Below are positions 27,319 through 37,103 of a stretch of 64,000 nt of DNA, piece after piece. The notes beneath the pieces are model-generated. The model made no database searches. It was not told where the DNA came from and saw only the letters and a list, made by a program, of their open reading frames with translations. Positions within the stretch are counted from its first letter, which is position 1; each line of letters starts with the position of its first letter. A program made the position numbers and the translations under genes. Origin of the DNA: Prevotella dentasini JCM 15908 (GTDB lineage: Bacteria > Bacteroidota > Bacteroidia > Bacteroidales > Bacteroidaceae). The stretch covers positions 45,413-109,412 of the forward strand of contig NZ_BAKG01000008.1 of NCBI RefSeq assembly GCF_000614065.1. Reading direction: 5' to 3'.

Positions 27319-28068
27319 CATCAAATCGTACATAAATCAAAATAAATGCCTTGTTTTGTTTGTGTCGGGGTGCGCAGACCCTTACCGACCCTTGCAAATA
27401 CCCACTCTGAAGATTTCTCGCAGGGAAGTATAACTCATGGAGAAACCTTGGTGAAATGTCCCTTTAGCGCAATAGGAAGAGTCTGCCCTTTTTGTTCTTT
27501 CAGTCTTCTGTTGTTAATTTGCCGGAAAGAAAATGCCGTCGTTAAGCGACACCGTATCCGGACCTCTTCTTTTCGTTATTCTTTCTCAACAGCTCGTATG
27601 TTTTCGGACGCTCCCTTGTTTGCCCCAATAGATTGTATTGCCCCCTTGTGAAGTGAGAGAAAATGAAAGAAAGCAAAAGTCTGATTATCAATAGGTTATA
27701 AATGACATGGTGAAAGTGCCGCTTTCGTGACATGAAAGCAGCACTTTCGCGGTGTGAAAACGCCACTTTCGGTTGCTGAAAACGCCGTTTTCGCCACGTT
27801 TCCCTAAAAGGCTGATAACCTGAATGTTGTGAGATTGCCTTTTGGAGGGCCTAAATCCTGTTCCCGGAGGACGTTTTGTCAGGCTCTGGCGGCGGTCTTG
27901 CAGCGTGGTTGGACTGGGCTGTCCCGATGGCTCGAAGACTGGTAGGGCGGCGTTGGAGGAATGTCTGCCGGGCCGGTGGTAGCCCTGTTGCCGTCTGCCT
28001 GCGGCCGTCTGCTTGGTCTTGCTCTCCTCCGCTTTGTGCTGCTCTTTTCCGTTTTTTGGTGCAATTGT
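27319..28068. other. Long intergenic region without a supported gene
   Basis: About 750 bp with only the GAAAGTGCC-family array at 27712-27792 recognisable. Several ORFs cross it on both strands but none has a family motif, signal peptide or plausible ribosome-binding context. Confidence 0.6.
27712..27792. repeat. Palindromic array, 4 units at 22-bp spacing (GAAAGTGCC family)
   Basis: Units of 15 nt start at 27712, 27734, 27756 and 27778: GAAAGTGCCGCTTTC, GAAAGCAGCACTTTC, GAAAACGCCACTTTC and GAAAACGCCGTTTTC. The 7-nt spacers are GTGACAT, GCGGTGT and GGTTGCT. Unit sequences vary but keep GAAA...TTTC ends. Confidence 0.92.
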
Positions 28069-28099
28069 TTTGGTTTCTCGTTTTTTTAGTCTAACTTTG
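28069..28099 (+). promoter_or_regulatory. Promoter of the tsaC-clc-fmt transcript
   Basis: -33 TTTG at 28069-28072 and -7 TAACTTTG at 28092-28099, 19 nt apart. It is 41 bp upstream of the tsaC start. Confidence 0.75.
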
Positions 28100-28140
28100 C
28101 GTGTCATAAAACATAAATACACAAACGACATTCCATAGAC

Positions 28141-28710
28141 ATGAAGCAGGAAGACGATATAAGAAACGCAGTGGAGGTGATGAAGAGAGGCGGCGTGATA
28201 CTGTACCCGACCGATACGGTGTGGGGAATCGGATGCGACGCTACGAATCCCGACGCTGTTGCCAAGGTATATGAAATCAAGCGCAGGAACGACTCGAAGG
28301 CCCTTATCTGTCTGGTTGACTCGGACAACCGTCTGCAGCGGTATGTCAGGAACGTGCCGGATGTGGCTTGGCAGCTGATAGATGCCGTTACGAAGCCTAC
28401 GACGCTGATTCTTGACGGTGCGGTAAACCTTGCCCCGAACCTTATTGCCGAAGACGGCTCCATCGGTGTGCGGATTACCAAGGAACCGTTCTCGAAGGAG
28501 TTGTGCTATCGTTTTCAGAAGGCGGTTGTCAGCACTTCTGCCAACGTCAGCGGAGAGCCGGCGGCGCAGAACTACTGCGATATTTCCGAGGAGATACTTT
28601 CGGCGGTAGACTACGTTTGCGAGGCACGCCGGCAGGAGCACAAGCCCCACGAGCCGTCGAGCATCATCAAGTTGGGCAGCGACGGAGAGGTAACCATCAT
28701 AAGGAAATAA
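28141..28710 (+). CDS. tsaC: L-threonylcarbamoyladenylate synthase (Sua5/YciO/YrdC family)
   Basis: Makes threonylcarbamoyl-AMP from Thr, bicarbonate and ATP for the t6A37 tRNA modification. The opening IRNAVEVMKRGGVILYPTDTVWGIGCDATN and KRRNDSKALICLV match the family core; VVSTSANVSGEPAAQNYCDIS is the conserved SxN motif. Length is 189 residues, the short TsaC form without a Sua5 C-terminal domain. It pairs functionally with trmO, 2.9 kb away, since both act on position 37. It is followed after 26 bp by the ClC gene. Confidence 0.92.
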   Translation: MKQEDDIRNAVEVMKRGGVILYPTDTVWGIGCDATNPDAVAKVYEIKRRNDSKALICLVDSDNRLQRYVRNVPDVAWQLIDAVTKPTTLILDGAVNLAPNLIAEDGSIGVRITKEPFSKELCYRFQKAVVSTSANVSGEPAAQNYCDISEEILSAVDYVCEARRQEHKPHEPSSIIKLGSDGEVTIIRK

Positions 28711-28736
28711 TTGTTTTTATAGTTCTTTTATAGGGA

Positions 28737-30524
28737 ATGGCGGACATTGGCTTTATAGAGAAGCTGGAGCAATGGCGACAGAAACACGTTTCTGATCGCC
28801 AGTTTGTTCATATCCTTGCTTTTGTCATCGGATTCCTTGCGTCGGTCGCGGCCTTTGTGCTGCATCTTATCATCAGGGAGATAGAGAAGCTGATTACTTC
28901 GGGCTTTCATCTGACGACCATCAACTGGCTCTATCTGCTCTATCCCGTTGTCGGAATCTGGCTGACAAGCCTGTTCGTCAAATATATTGTGCGCGACCAA
29001 ATTTCCCACGGTATCACGCGCGTGCTCTATGCCATTGCCTCGAAGCGGTCGGAGCTGAAGCCTCACAATACGTGGACGTCTATCGTGGCCTCGGCTATTA
29101 CTATCGGGTTTGGCGGTTCTGTCGGTGCAGAGGCTCCTATCGTGCTCACCGGCTCTGCCATCGGCAGCAATCTGGGTCGTATCTTCCACTTGAACAAGCG
29201 GACGATGATGCTGCTTGTCGGCTGCGGAGCTACGGCTGCGGTGTCCGCGATATTCAAGGCACCCATTGCAGGCCTTGTCTTCACGTTGGAAATCCTGATG
29301 GTCGACCTGACGATGGCTGCCCTGTTGCCTATCCTTATCTCCTCGGTAACGGCGACTTGCTTTTCGTATTTCTTCACGGGCTCGTCGTCCATGTATAATT
29401 TCCAAATGGATTACCTGTGGAGTCTGGAGCGTGTTCCGGCAACCATCCTCTTGGGAATAGGCTGTGGATTCCTTTCGCTGTATTTCATGCGTGTCATGTC
29501 ATGGTGCGAGGATGGGTATGGCAGGCTCTCGAAGTATCCCTATTTGAAACTTGTTGTTGGCGGAATCGTGCTTTCTTCGTTGATTTTCGTGTTTCCCTCT
29601 CTTTATGGCGAAGGATACAATAATTTGGGTATCCTGATAGAGGGGAGTACCGAGGCCGACTGGAACCGGGTGCTCCAAGGGTCTATGTTTGCCGGACAGA
29701 CGAAGTTTCTCGTGCTTTATGTAGGGTTGGTTACGCTGATGAAGGTCTTCGCCACCAGTGCCACGAACGGGGCCGGGGGATGCGGCGGAACCTTTGCACC
29801 TTCGCTCTTCATTGGCGGATTTGGCGGTTTCTTCTTTGCGCGTGTCTGGAACATCAACCAGATAGGCGTGTATATTCCCGAGAAAAACTTCACCCTGTAT
29901 GGCATGGCAGCCGTGATGGCGGCCGTAATGCACGCTCCGCTGACGGGAATGTTCCTCATTGCCGAGCTTACAGGCGGCTATCAGCTCTTCATTCCCTTGT
30001 TGATAGTTTCCATCTGCTCCTATCTGACTATCAATATCTTTGAGCATCATAGCATCTACGCGGTACGGCTGGCGCGGCAGGGAAAGCTGCTGACGCACAA
30101 TACTGACCGTTCGGTGCTCACGATGATGAGCATGGACAGCATTATAGACAAGGATTATACCTTCGTCGGGCCTGACTTGGAGCTGGGTAAGCTGATACAC
30201 GCCATCAGCCGCAGCCGTAACACCTATATACCGGTGGTGGATGACAACGGGACGCTGCTGGGCGAGATAGACATTATGAAGATACGGCACATTGTTTTCC
30301 GTACTGAGCTGTATCACCGCTTCTACGTCAGCCAGCTGATGGTGCCTCCGTTGGGAACGATTGGGGTCAATGACCCGATGGAGTCGGTGATGAAGACCTT
30401 CGAAAAAACGGGTGCAAAGAATCTTCCCGTGGTAGGACTGGAAGGAGAGCTGGTCGGGTATATATCCCGGACAAGGCTGTTTAACATGTACAGGCAGACG
30501 GTTGCCGATTTCAGTACGGAGTAA
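28737..30524 (+). CDS. ClC-type chloride channel/antiporter with CBS domains
   Basis: Inner-membrane ClC protein, 595 residues. The selectivity motifs are visible as GFGGSVGAEAPIV (GxExP variant with the gating Glu), then NGAGGCGGTFAPSLFIGGFGG. About ten to twelve membrane helices fill residues 20-460. Two CBS domains follow (about 465-590; SMDSIIDKDYTFVGPDLELGKLIHAI and VSQLMVPPLGTIGVNDPMESVMKTF), which normally bind adenine nucleotides and gate transport. Whether it is a channel or H+/Cl- exchanger is not settled by sequence. Confidence 0.93.
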   Translation: MADIGFIEKLEQWRQKHVSDRQFVHILAFVIGFLASVAAFVLHLIIREIEKLITSGFHLTTINWLYLLYPVVGIWLTSLFVKYIVRDQISHGITRVLYAIASKRSELKPHNTWTSIVASAITIGFGGSVGAEAPIVLTGSAIGSNLGRIFHLNKRTMMLLVGCGATAAVSAIFKAPIAGLVFTLEILMVDLTMAALLPILISSVTATCFSYFFTGSSSMYNFQMDYLWSLERVPATILLGIGCGFLSLYFMRVMSWCEDGYGRLSKYPYLKLVVGGIVLSSLIFVFPSLYGEGYNNLGILIEGSTEADWNRVLQGSMFAGQTKFLVLYVGLVTLMKVFATSATNGAGGCGGTFAPSLFIGGFGGFFFARVWNINQIGVYIPEKNFTLYGMAAVMAAVMHAPLTGMFLIAELTGGYQLFIPLLIVSICSYLTINIFEHHSIYAVRLARQGKLLTHNTDRSVLTMMSMDSIIDKDYTFVGPDLELGKLIHAISRSRNTYIPVVDDNGTLLGEIDIMKIRHIVFRTELYHRFYVSQLMVPPLGTIGVNDPMESVMKTFEKTGAKNLPVVGLEGELVGYISRTRLFNMYRQTVADFSTE

Positions 30525-30555
30525 TTACAGAGCCTCAATTTTGTTATGGAAAGGC

Positions 30556-30616
30556 AGCGACGCAACGCCCGTTGCCACAACGGAGTTGCGGGCATGATGG
30601 CAATGGAGTTGCGGCA
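30556..30616. repeat. Possible GTTGC palindromic repeats
   Basis: GCAACGCCCGTTGC is a palindrome, followed by two copies of the ten-base GGAGTTGCGG 23 bp apart. The layout resembles the 22-bp arrays but the spacing is 23 bp, so membership is tentative. It lies in the 130-bp gap between clc and fmt. Confidence 0.4.
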
Positions 30617-30654
30617 AAGGCATTTGTTCAGTAACCAATTTAGAAGTAAAGTCT

Positions 30655-31673
30655 ATGAATAGTAAGGATATGCGCATTGTTTTCATGGGAACGCCGGAGT
30701 TTGCCGTCGAATCCCTGAAAACACTGGTAGAGAACGATTATAACGTGGTAGCGGTAGTAACACAGCCAGACAAGCCCGTAGGCCGGCATCAGGAGCAGTT
30801 GCAGCCCCCTGCCGTGAAGCAATATGCCCTGTCGGCGGGTCTGCCGGTCTTGCAGCCGGTCAGGATGAAGGATGCTGATTTTATGGAGAAGCTGCGCTCG
30901 TACCGTGCGGACATACAGGTGGTGGTGGCTTTCCGTATGCTTCCCGAGGCTGTGTGGTCCATGCCGCGCTTGGGCACGTTCAATGTGCATGCCGCTCTGC
31001 TGCCGCGGTACCGCGGTGCTGCTCCCATCAACTGGGCGGTCATCAATGGCGAGACCGAGACAGGGGTTACTACGTTCTTCCTCGATAAAGACATAGATAC
31101 CGGGCGTGTTATTATGCAGAAGCGGTTTCCTGTTCCCGACGATGCCGATGTGGAATATGTGTACGACGGTTGATGCGTCTGGGAGCCGGCATAGCCGTGG
31201 AGACCATTGACCTGATTGCCTCCAAGCTGTCGGAAGAAAAGTACGGCAGTTTCAGCGAGTTGCTCGAAGCTGTCAGCGTACCCCAACAGGAAGACATAGC
31301 CTTACCATCAGCCCCCAAGATATTCAAGGAGACATGCCGGATAGACTGGAACCAGCCAGCCAAGCGCGTTTATGACTTTGTGAGGGGATTGAGTCCTTAT
31401 CCCGGTACGTGGTGCAAGATGGTCCGGGACGGAGCAAACGGGAAAGAGAAGGCAGCGGTTCTGAAAGTCTACAAGGCTGCAAAGACCGACCGTAAGGCCG
31501 TTGCAGAGCCGGGTGAACTGCTTGTAGAGAGGGGAAGACTCTATGTCTGCACGTCCGACAGCCTGCTCGAGCTGCTTGAGGTTCAGCTGACGGGCAAGAA
31601 GCGGATGGATGCCCGTTCGTTCGTGAATGGTTTCCACGACTTGGAAACCTATCGCTTGCTGTCGCGGCCATAA
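30655..31673 (+). CDS. fmt: Methionyl-tRNA formyltransferase (frameshifted)
   Basis: Transfers a formyl group from 10-formyl-THF to initiator Met-tRNA. The start MNSKDMRIVFMGTPEFAVESLKTLVEN, the catalytic AALLPRYRGAAPINWAVINGETETGVT and DIDTGRV segments are in the first frame. The C-terminal half (GLMRLGAGIAVETIDLI ... LSPYPGTWCKM) is in another frame. A T is missing at 31170-31171 (GGTTGATG where GGTTTGATG fits). The repaired length is 339 residues. It is the third gene of the tsaC transcript. Confidence 0.93.
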
Positions 31674-31790
31674 GAAAGAGGAACATCCGTGAGGATATGC
31701 CGGCAGGCAGAGATGGTTGCATCCGCGTAGGCAAGGGGGAATTTGGGCAGGCAAGACAGTCGTGTGCCCTCTGTCAGGTGCCGTTCTGAA

Positions 31791-33062
31791 CTATTTCTTG
31801 CTGCCCAGCCGGAAGGGAATGTCAATCCTCAGCTCCGTGAAATCGGCCTTCGTGGCATGCGCATTGACATTAAACCCGACGGCCAGACCATTCAGCTTGG
31901 GGAAAGAGTAGAACACACCTATACATTCGTAATAAGGTTTCTCTATCTCCCGGGCAGAATACCCGGCATGCCGGTAAAGGTAATAGCCTACGCCCATCCT
32001 TGCGCTTAATCTCCCGTAGAAGACCTCGTGCCTTGCCGATAAGGCCACCGACCAAGGGCTGTGCGGTTCGTCGGTATATCCGTCTTGCCTGTCCAGTCGT
32101 TCCACCTTGCTCGAATAGTCGCCGTAGAAGGCGGCAATGCCTATGCCCGATGCCCAGCGTCGGGCATAGCGGTACATGAGCGATGCCTGAAACGAGCAGG
32201 CACCATATACGGAAAACTTGGATGTCCGGTAGCCGGGTTGCCCCATTGGCGTATGAAACTGTGTATGCTGCCAGTCTTCCAACAGTGTCTTTGCGCCTGC
32301 GCCTACCGATAATTCTATGAAGGCATGGCGGTGGAAGACGGAGTCTTTTGAGTGATTCTTGGATTGGGTGTGGCTGTCGGTCTGCGGCATATAGGCTATG
32401 CCGACAAACGGACTCAGATAGTTTGCTCCCTTATTCGGACGGTAGAGTGCACCATTGCTGTGGTGGGCAAAGTCCAGTCCGCCTGTTATGCCGATGTTGC
32501 GCCCCAGACGGTATCGGGCGTATAGCCCTGCCGTGAAGTAGATGTTCCAGTGCGTGCCGATGAACTCGTTGTCTATGCAGTCTTCCGTATTATATTTGAC
32601 GGCGGAATAGCCCACGCCTGTGCCGAGATAGTAGCCGGCCTGCCATTTCGGAAGGCGGAGCAGCGGACGCGAAAATGTGCCGTAGAGCGTGAGAACGTTG
32701 CCCAGCCGGCTGTCGTAGTCTACCGGGACGAGGTCGCCCCATGCCGGGTCGGTCTCGCGGTGCATCCTTACGGAGTGGTTGAAGTTGTAGCGCAGTCCGG
32801 CAGCGAAGGTCGGGTAGCCGTAGTCTTTGGCGTATTCGTCGTTGGGAGGAATGATGTTCAGTTGGGCGGAAACGGAATATACGTCTTTCGTCTTCAGCCA
32901 CTTCTTGGTATATTCGTCGAGTGCCAGTACACGCCCGGGGGCTATCCTGACCTCCGCTCCCAAATGGTTGAGGCAGGAATCCGGCAGGATTTGCGCCCTT
33001 GGAAATGCCTTTGTGCAGCCGAACGACAGCATGACAAGAAAAGTGAGAAGTCCTCTGCCCAT
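31791..33062 (-). CDS. Acyloxyacyl hydrolase / PagL-like lipid A deacylase
   Basis: Predicted outer-membrane protein that may remove acyl chains from lipid A. A signal peptide is present (GLLTFLVMLSFGCTKAFPRAQ). The motif FAHHSNGALY near residue 200 matches the PagL/acyloxyacyl hydrolase active site (HxSNG). Alternating aromatic strands fill the rest, ending in an Asp-Ile-Pro-Phe-containing strand, as expected for a beta barrel. At 423 residues it is much longer than enterobacterial PagL (about 170). ATG 33062 is chosen; a GTG at 33074 would overlap the DUF3575 gene just upstream. Confidence 0.75.
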   Translation of the reverse strand: MGRGLLTFLVMLSFGCTKAFPRAQILPDSCLNHLGAEVRIAPGRVLALDEYTKKWLKTKDVYSVSAQLNIIPPNDEYAKDYGYPTFAAGLRYNFNHSVRMHRETDPAWGDLVPVDYDSRLGNVLTLYGTFSRPLLRLPKWQAGYYLGTGVGYSAVKYNTEDCIDNEFIGTHWNIYFTAGLYARYRLGRNIGITGGLDFAHHSNGALYRPNKGANYLSPFVGIAYMPQTDSHTQSKNHSKDSVFHRHAFIELSVGAGAKTLLEDWQHTQFHTPMGQPGYRTSKFSVYGACSFQASLMYRYARRWASGIGIAAFYGDYSSKVERLDRQDGYTDEPHSPWSVALSARHEVFYGRLSARMGVGYYLYRHAGYSAREIEKPYYECIGVFYSFPKLNGLAVGFNVNAHATKADFTELRIDIPFRLGSKK

Positions 33063-33067
33063 ATCGT

Positions 33068-33801
33068 TTACCACATTTGAATCTTGTAGCCGATGGTCAG
33101 CTGCAGCATGCTGTTGCGTGCCGCACCCAGCAACCGCTTGGCATCGCTGTCGTCGGCAAGTCTCCTGAAGGAGATGTTATAGCGCATGTCAAGCTGCCAT
33201 TGCTTCCACTCAAAACTTGCACCGACGGGGATTGCCAAGTCTCCCCGGTGTATCTTGTCGGTAATGTCCTTCTTTTCGCCCCCTTTGAGGTGTGTGTGCA
33301 TGCTGATGGCACGTGCCATGTGGAGTCCTGTGTAGAAGCTCCATGCTTGTCGGCCCAAGGATACCATCTTGCCAGATAGTTGGTATTGATATACTTGATG
33401 TTGTAGTCGTAAGGTCCGCTGCGGAAGACGGCATCGGCATCCGTAGCTACCGTGTGGTAGACATTGCCGGAACCTTGGTGCGAATATTCCACCTCTATGT
33501 CTGCTGCAAGGTTCGGAAAGACAAAGACCTCCATGAAGACGCCCCCTGTGATTCCTGTCTTCATGTTCCCGTTGAGTCCCGGCAGGTTGGAGGCGTTGAG
33601 TCCCAGCCGTGCCCCTACGTACAAGTCCCATTGCGTGTGTACGCCTGTCGGGTGTGCATCCTGCTTGATGGTCTGCATGACCTCTTTGTATCCATCCTTG
33701 ACGGCTTGTGAAATCTTCTCCTTGTTTCTTTCGTTTACTATCTGTGCACGGGCGTTCAGAGCACCCAAAACAATAAACGACAATAAAAGCAATCTCTTCA
33801 T
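33068..33801 (-). CDS. DUF3575 family outer-membrane-like protein (frameshifted)
   Basis: Signal peptide MKRLLLLSFIVLGALNARAQ followed by an AGLNASNLPGLNGN-like barrel N-terminus, as in DUF3575 proteins. After ARWYPWADK the frame shifts at about 33346: one G is missing (AAGCATGG where AAGGCATGG fits). The continuation AWSFYTGLHMARAISMHTHLKGG ... NISFRRLADDSDAKRLLGAARNSMLQLTIGYKIQMW is in another frame. The repaired length is 244 residues. It ends directly before the PagL-like gene, so the two form an envelope-protein pair. A -7 box is present upstream. Confidence 0.8.
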
Positions 33802-33884
33802 TTGATGTTATTTCTGTGTGCGAAAATGCAGCTCTTTCGGCAGGACAGACCACCCGTCCCGCCTTGTTCGGTTGTTGTCAGCTG

Positions 33885-33892
33885 CAAAGATA
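33885..33892 (-). promoter_or_regulatory. -7 box of the DUF3575-pagL pair
   Basis: The minus strand reads TATCTTTG, 83 bp upstream of the ATG at 33801. Confidence 0.55.
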
Positions 33893-34731
33893 CAGAATAT
33901 TATGGTTGTTTGGAAACAATTGTGCACTTTAATTCATGAGGCGGATACTTTGCCTGTAGGCGGCTGTCGTGTTCAGATGGAAGGACAGACTGGCGAAGTC
34001 AGCATGGGAAATGATGAATTGGCTTTTCACGGAAAATCCCCTTTCGCGTAGGGTAGCTTTGCCGATGGATAGTCGGGTATGCTGTCTTGGTCGGGCTATG
34101 GTCGCGTCGCTGCGATGACGGAAGCCTTGTATAAGAGTTTTCCCATAAGGGACAGCCTCCCGGTTCTTGTCAGGAAAACATTGTCTTTTTGTCATATTTG
34201 TTGACGGTTATTTAACTTTCGATAACGCGGAGGACAGGCTTTGTGAGCCTGTAAAAACCTGCCCGTGTTGCCATTCTGCAGCCTTGGCAAGATGAAAGAG
34301 CCTTTCCCGTTATGCGAAAGTGCCGCTTTCGCCGTATGAGGACGGCACTTTCGCTTGGAAGGGAAAAGAGACTTGGCTTGCATATCTTTCCAATTCTGTT
34401 CTTGAATACGTATTTTTATCGGAATTTATGAATAAAAATAAGCAATTTTTCAGGCGGTTTTCACTTAGTGTTCTTTTAATTGGTTGATGATGAGGAGGTT
34501 GCGCGGATGGCACGAGAATCGATTATTTGCAAGCAGGATTGGTGTCGGTTGGTTTTGAGCGAGTTTTGATGAAGAGCTTGTAAAGATTCTTCTGAATGTT
34601 AAATGTGGGAAAACTAAAGGCTTGGGATAGTGTGGCAACGTATGGAACGGAAAGGTAAAGGAGGACGTGTAAGGCTTATAGTGTTAGAAGAGATGGGGCG
34701 GAAATCAGCGGAAGACAGCTTGCAGACAACA
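33893..34731. other. Intergenic region, mostly unexplained
   Basis: About 840 bp with no gene I can support. It contains the GAAAGTGCC-family array at 34294-34352. An 88-codon minus-strand ORF at 33929-34195 has no recognisable motif. Confidence 0.5.
34294..34352. repeat. Palindromic array, 3 units at 22-bp spacing (GAAAGTGCC family)
   Basis: Units start at 34294 (GAAAGAGCCTTTCCC, degenerate), 34316 (GAAAGTGCCGCTTTC) and 34338 (GAGGACGGCACTTTC), with 7-nt spacers GTTATGC and GCCGTAT. Confidence 0.85.
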
Positions 34732-34769
34732 AAAAACGGTGCAGATGGGAAAGCATCTGCACCGTTTTT
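34732..34769. terminator. Bidirectional terminator after rny
   Basis: AAAAACGGTGCAGATG pairs perfectly with CATCTGCACCGTTTTT around a 6-nt loop (16 bp), ending in T5 on the plus strand and, by symmetry, T5 on the minus strand 47 bp past the rny stop. Confidence 0.85.
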
Positions 34770-34815
34770 GTGGTTGGAATGGAGAGGTTACGCGCCGTCA
34801 GCCTCTCTATGCGGC

Positions 34816-36356
34816 CTACTTGGCGTAAGACACACTGCGTGTCTCTCGGATGACCGTAATCTTCACCTGACCCGGATAGGTCATTTCGTTTTGAATCTTT
34901 TCTGCAATTTCCGTGCTGAGCTTCTCGCTCTCTGCATCGTCCATCTTGTCGGCACCGACGATGACACGCAGCTCGCGTCCGGCTTGGATAGCATACGTCT
35001 TCGTTACGCCCGGATAGCTCATGGCTATTGCCTCAAGGTCGTTGAGACGCTTGATGTAGGCCTCTACGATTTCGCGGCGTGCACCGGGGCGTGCACCGGA
35101 GATGGCATCGCACACCTGAACAATCGGGGCCAGCAGGGTCGACATCTCAACTTCGTCGTGGTGGGCGGCGATAGCGTTGCAGATGTCCGGTTTCTCCTTG
35201 AATTTCTCGGCTATCTTGCTCCGTACAGCGCGTGAGGCAGCTCCGTCTCTTCGTCGGGCACCTTGCCTATGTCGTGGAGCAAGCCTGCGCGCTTGGCCTT
35301 CTTAGGGTTCAGACCCAACTCGCTGGCCATGACGGCACAGAGATTGGCCGTTTCACGGGCATGCTGAAGGAGGTTCTGACCGTATGATGAACGGTACTTC
35401 ATCTTTCCTACAATGCGTATCAGTTCCGGGTGCAGGCCGTGTATGCCGAGGTCGATGGCTGTCCGCTTGCCGGTTTCGAGTATTTCGTTGTCCAGTTGTT
35501 TCTTTACCTTTGCTACAACCTCCTCGATTCGTGCCGGGTGGATGCGTCCGTCGGCTACCAGCTGGTGCAGGGCGAGACGGCAAACCTCGCGGCGTACAGG
35601 GTCGAAGGCGGATATGACGATGGCTTCCGGCGTGTCGTCTACGACGATTTCTACGCCCGTCGCTGCCTCCAGTGCGCGGATGTTGCGTCCTTCGCGTCCG
35701 ATGATGCGGCCCTTAACCTCGTCGTTGTCAATGTGGAAGACGCTGACAGAGTTCTCGATGGCGGTTTCGGTGGCAACGCGCTGAATGGTCTGGATGACAA
35801 TTCTCTTAGCCTGCTGATTGGCGTTCAGCTTTGCATCGTCTACGATTTCGTTGATATAGGATGCCGCGTCGAGCCTGGCTTGGTCCTTGAGACTTTCTAC
35901 CAGTCTGTTCTTGGCTTCTTCTGCGCTCAGCCCAGACAGCTCTTCGAGCTTGGCGCGCTCCAGTCCCTGCATCTTCTCCAGTTCCTGCTGCCTTACTTGC
36001 AGGAGCTTCTTCTCGTTGTCAATGCGCAGCTGCTGCTGGTCAACGTCCTGTTTTCTTCTGCCGAGTTCCTCCTGTCGCTGGTTCAGGGAAATCTCTCGCT
36101 GCTTCAGGCGGTTCTCGTTTTGCTGTATTTTCTGCGTGCGCTGCTGTACTTCCTTTTCGAGTTCGGCCTTCTTGTTGAGGAATTTCTCCTTTACTTCGAG
36201 TAGCTTTTTCTCTTTTATTACTTCTGCATCTTTCTTCGCAAGGTCCAAGGCTTCGTTATATTTTCCCTTGACTACATAGCGGAAGATGGCATATCCGCCC
36301 GCACATCCTGCCACAAGGCATAGGGCGGCTATTACGATTGTTCCAATGATTGTCAT
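34816..36356 (-). CDS. rny: Ribonuclease Y (frameshifted)
   Basis: Membrane-anchored endoribonuclease that initiates mRNA decay. Domains: N-terminal helix ([26 protein letters not shown]), a long coiled coil (about 30-200), a KH domain ([42 protein letters not shown]), and an HD domain (LLHDIGK). One A is missing at 35216-35217; restoring it joins [29 protein letters not shown] and gives 513 residues. The end [47 protein letters not shown] is the usual RNase Y tail. It is the last gene of a three-gene unit with zapA. Confidence 0.95.
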
Positions 36357-36385
36357 TTATTCTTTGTGATTGATTGATAAATTCA

Positions 36386-36679
36386 TTATTTCTTAAGTGT
36401 CTCCTCTATCTCGGCAGTGAGCTTGAGGAGGATGTCGTTGAATGGCTCCGTGTCGTTGCGCGCCTCTTCTTTTTCATATCGGAGGGTAATGTCGAGCATG
36501 GCCATGTACAATATTTCCTTTTCGCTCTTCTTACCCTTGAAATAGCTGGAGTAGGTGTTGACTACTTTCGTGATGAGCTTTGACGCGGAACGGTAGTATG
36601 CTTCGTCCTCGCGCGGTACGTTTACGGGAAGGTCTGTGTCGTAGACATGCAGTTTGATATGTAGTTTTTCGTCTGCCAT
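36386..36679 (-). CDS. zapA: Cell division protein ZapA
   Basis: Small FtsZ-associated protein of 97 residues. The N-terminal beta region (KLHIKLHVYDTDLPVNVPREDEAYYRSASKLITKVVNTYSSY) and the following amphipathic helix are typical for ZapA, which forms tetramers and bundles FtsZ filaments. It lies 29 bp before rny and 10 bp after the coiled-coil gene, all on the minus strand. Confidence 0.85.
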   Translation of the reverse strand: MADEKLHIKLHVYDTDLPVNVPREDEAYYRSASKLITKVVNTYSSYFKGKKSEKEILYMAMLDITLRYEKEEARNDTEPFNDILLKLTAEIEETLKK

Positions 36680-36689
36680 TTATGTAAGA

Positions 36690-36983
36690 TTATTTATCGC
36701 TGAGGAGGGTAATGCATTTGTTAACGTCCCGGATGAGCTTGGCAATGCGCTTCTGAGTAGTCTCCATGTCGCCGTCGGTGATTTCCAGCATCTTTGCCAT
36801 TTTGAGCAGTCTGTACTCTTCCTGCGCCTGATTGAGCTGTTCCTGAAGCCGCTTTATCTCTTGGTCGCGCTGGTCCACAAGCGTATACAACTCGTTGTTT
36901 TCCGCTTTGACCTCCTTATATTGGAGTATCATTTGTCTAACACGAGTGGCAAACGTATTCAGTGTTTTCTCATTCGCTTCCAT
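36690..36983 (-). CDS. Small coiled-coil protein (ZapB-like in layout)
   Basis: Protein of 97 residues that is almost entirely helical: FATRVRQMILQYKEVKAENNELYTLVDQRDQEIKRLQEQLNQAQEEYRLLKMAKMLEI is a heptad coiled coil. Position directly ahead of zapA and its size suggest a division-associated partner such as ZapB, but sequence similarity to ZapB cannot be judged by eye. It is first in the operon with zapA and rny. Confidence 0.7.
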   Translation of the reverse strand: MEANEKTLNTFATRVRQMILQYKEVKAENNELYTLVDQRDQEIKRLQEQLNQAQEEYRLLKMAKMLEITDGDMETTQKRIAKLIRDVNKCITLLSDK

Positions 36984-37004
36984 ATACTTACGGTCTTTTG
37001 GCTA

Positions 37005-37012
37005 CAAAATTA
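37005..37012 (-). promoter_or_regulatory. -7 box of the coiled coil-zapA-rny operon
   Basis: The minus strand reads TAATTTTG, 22 bp upstream of the ATG at 36983. Confidence 0.6.
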
Positions 37013-37103
37013 CATTAATCTGCCGATTTCTCAAAATTATTGACCAAATATTTATCTCTTCTCATAGAGCAGGCAGTCTTGCGCAGTCTGTTGACGCAAG
37101 GGG

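Noticed and set aside
27688..28650. A 320-codon minus-strand open frame over tsaC and its upstream gap
   Set aside because: tsaC on the plus strand is clear, and the part outside tsaC translates the GAAAGTGCC array.
33929..34195. An 88-codon minus-strand open frame
   Set aside because: Composition is basic and unstructured, with no family motif, promoter or ribosome-binding site; the evidence was too weak to call a gene.
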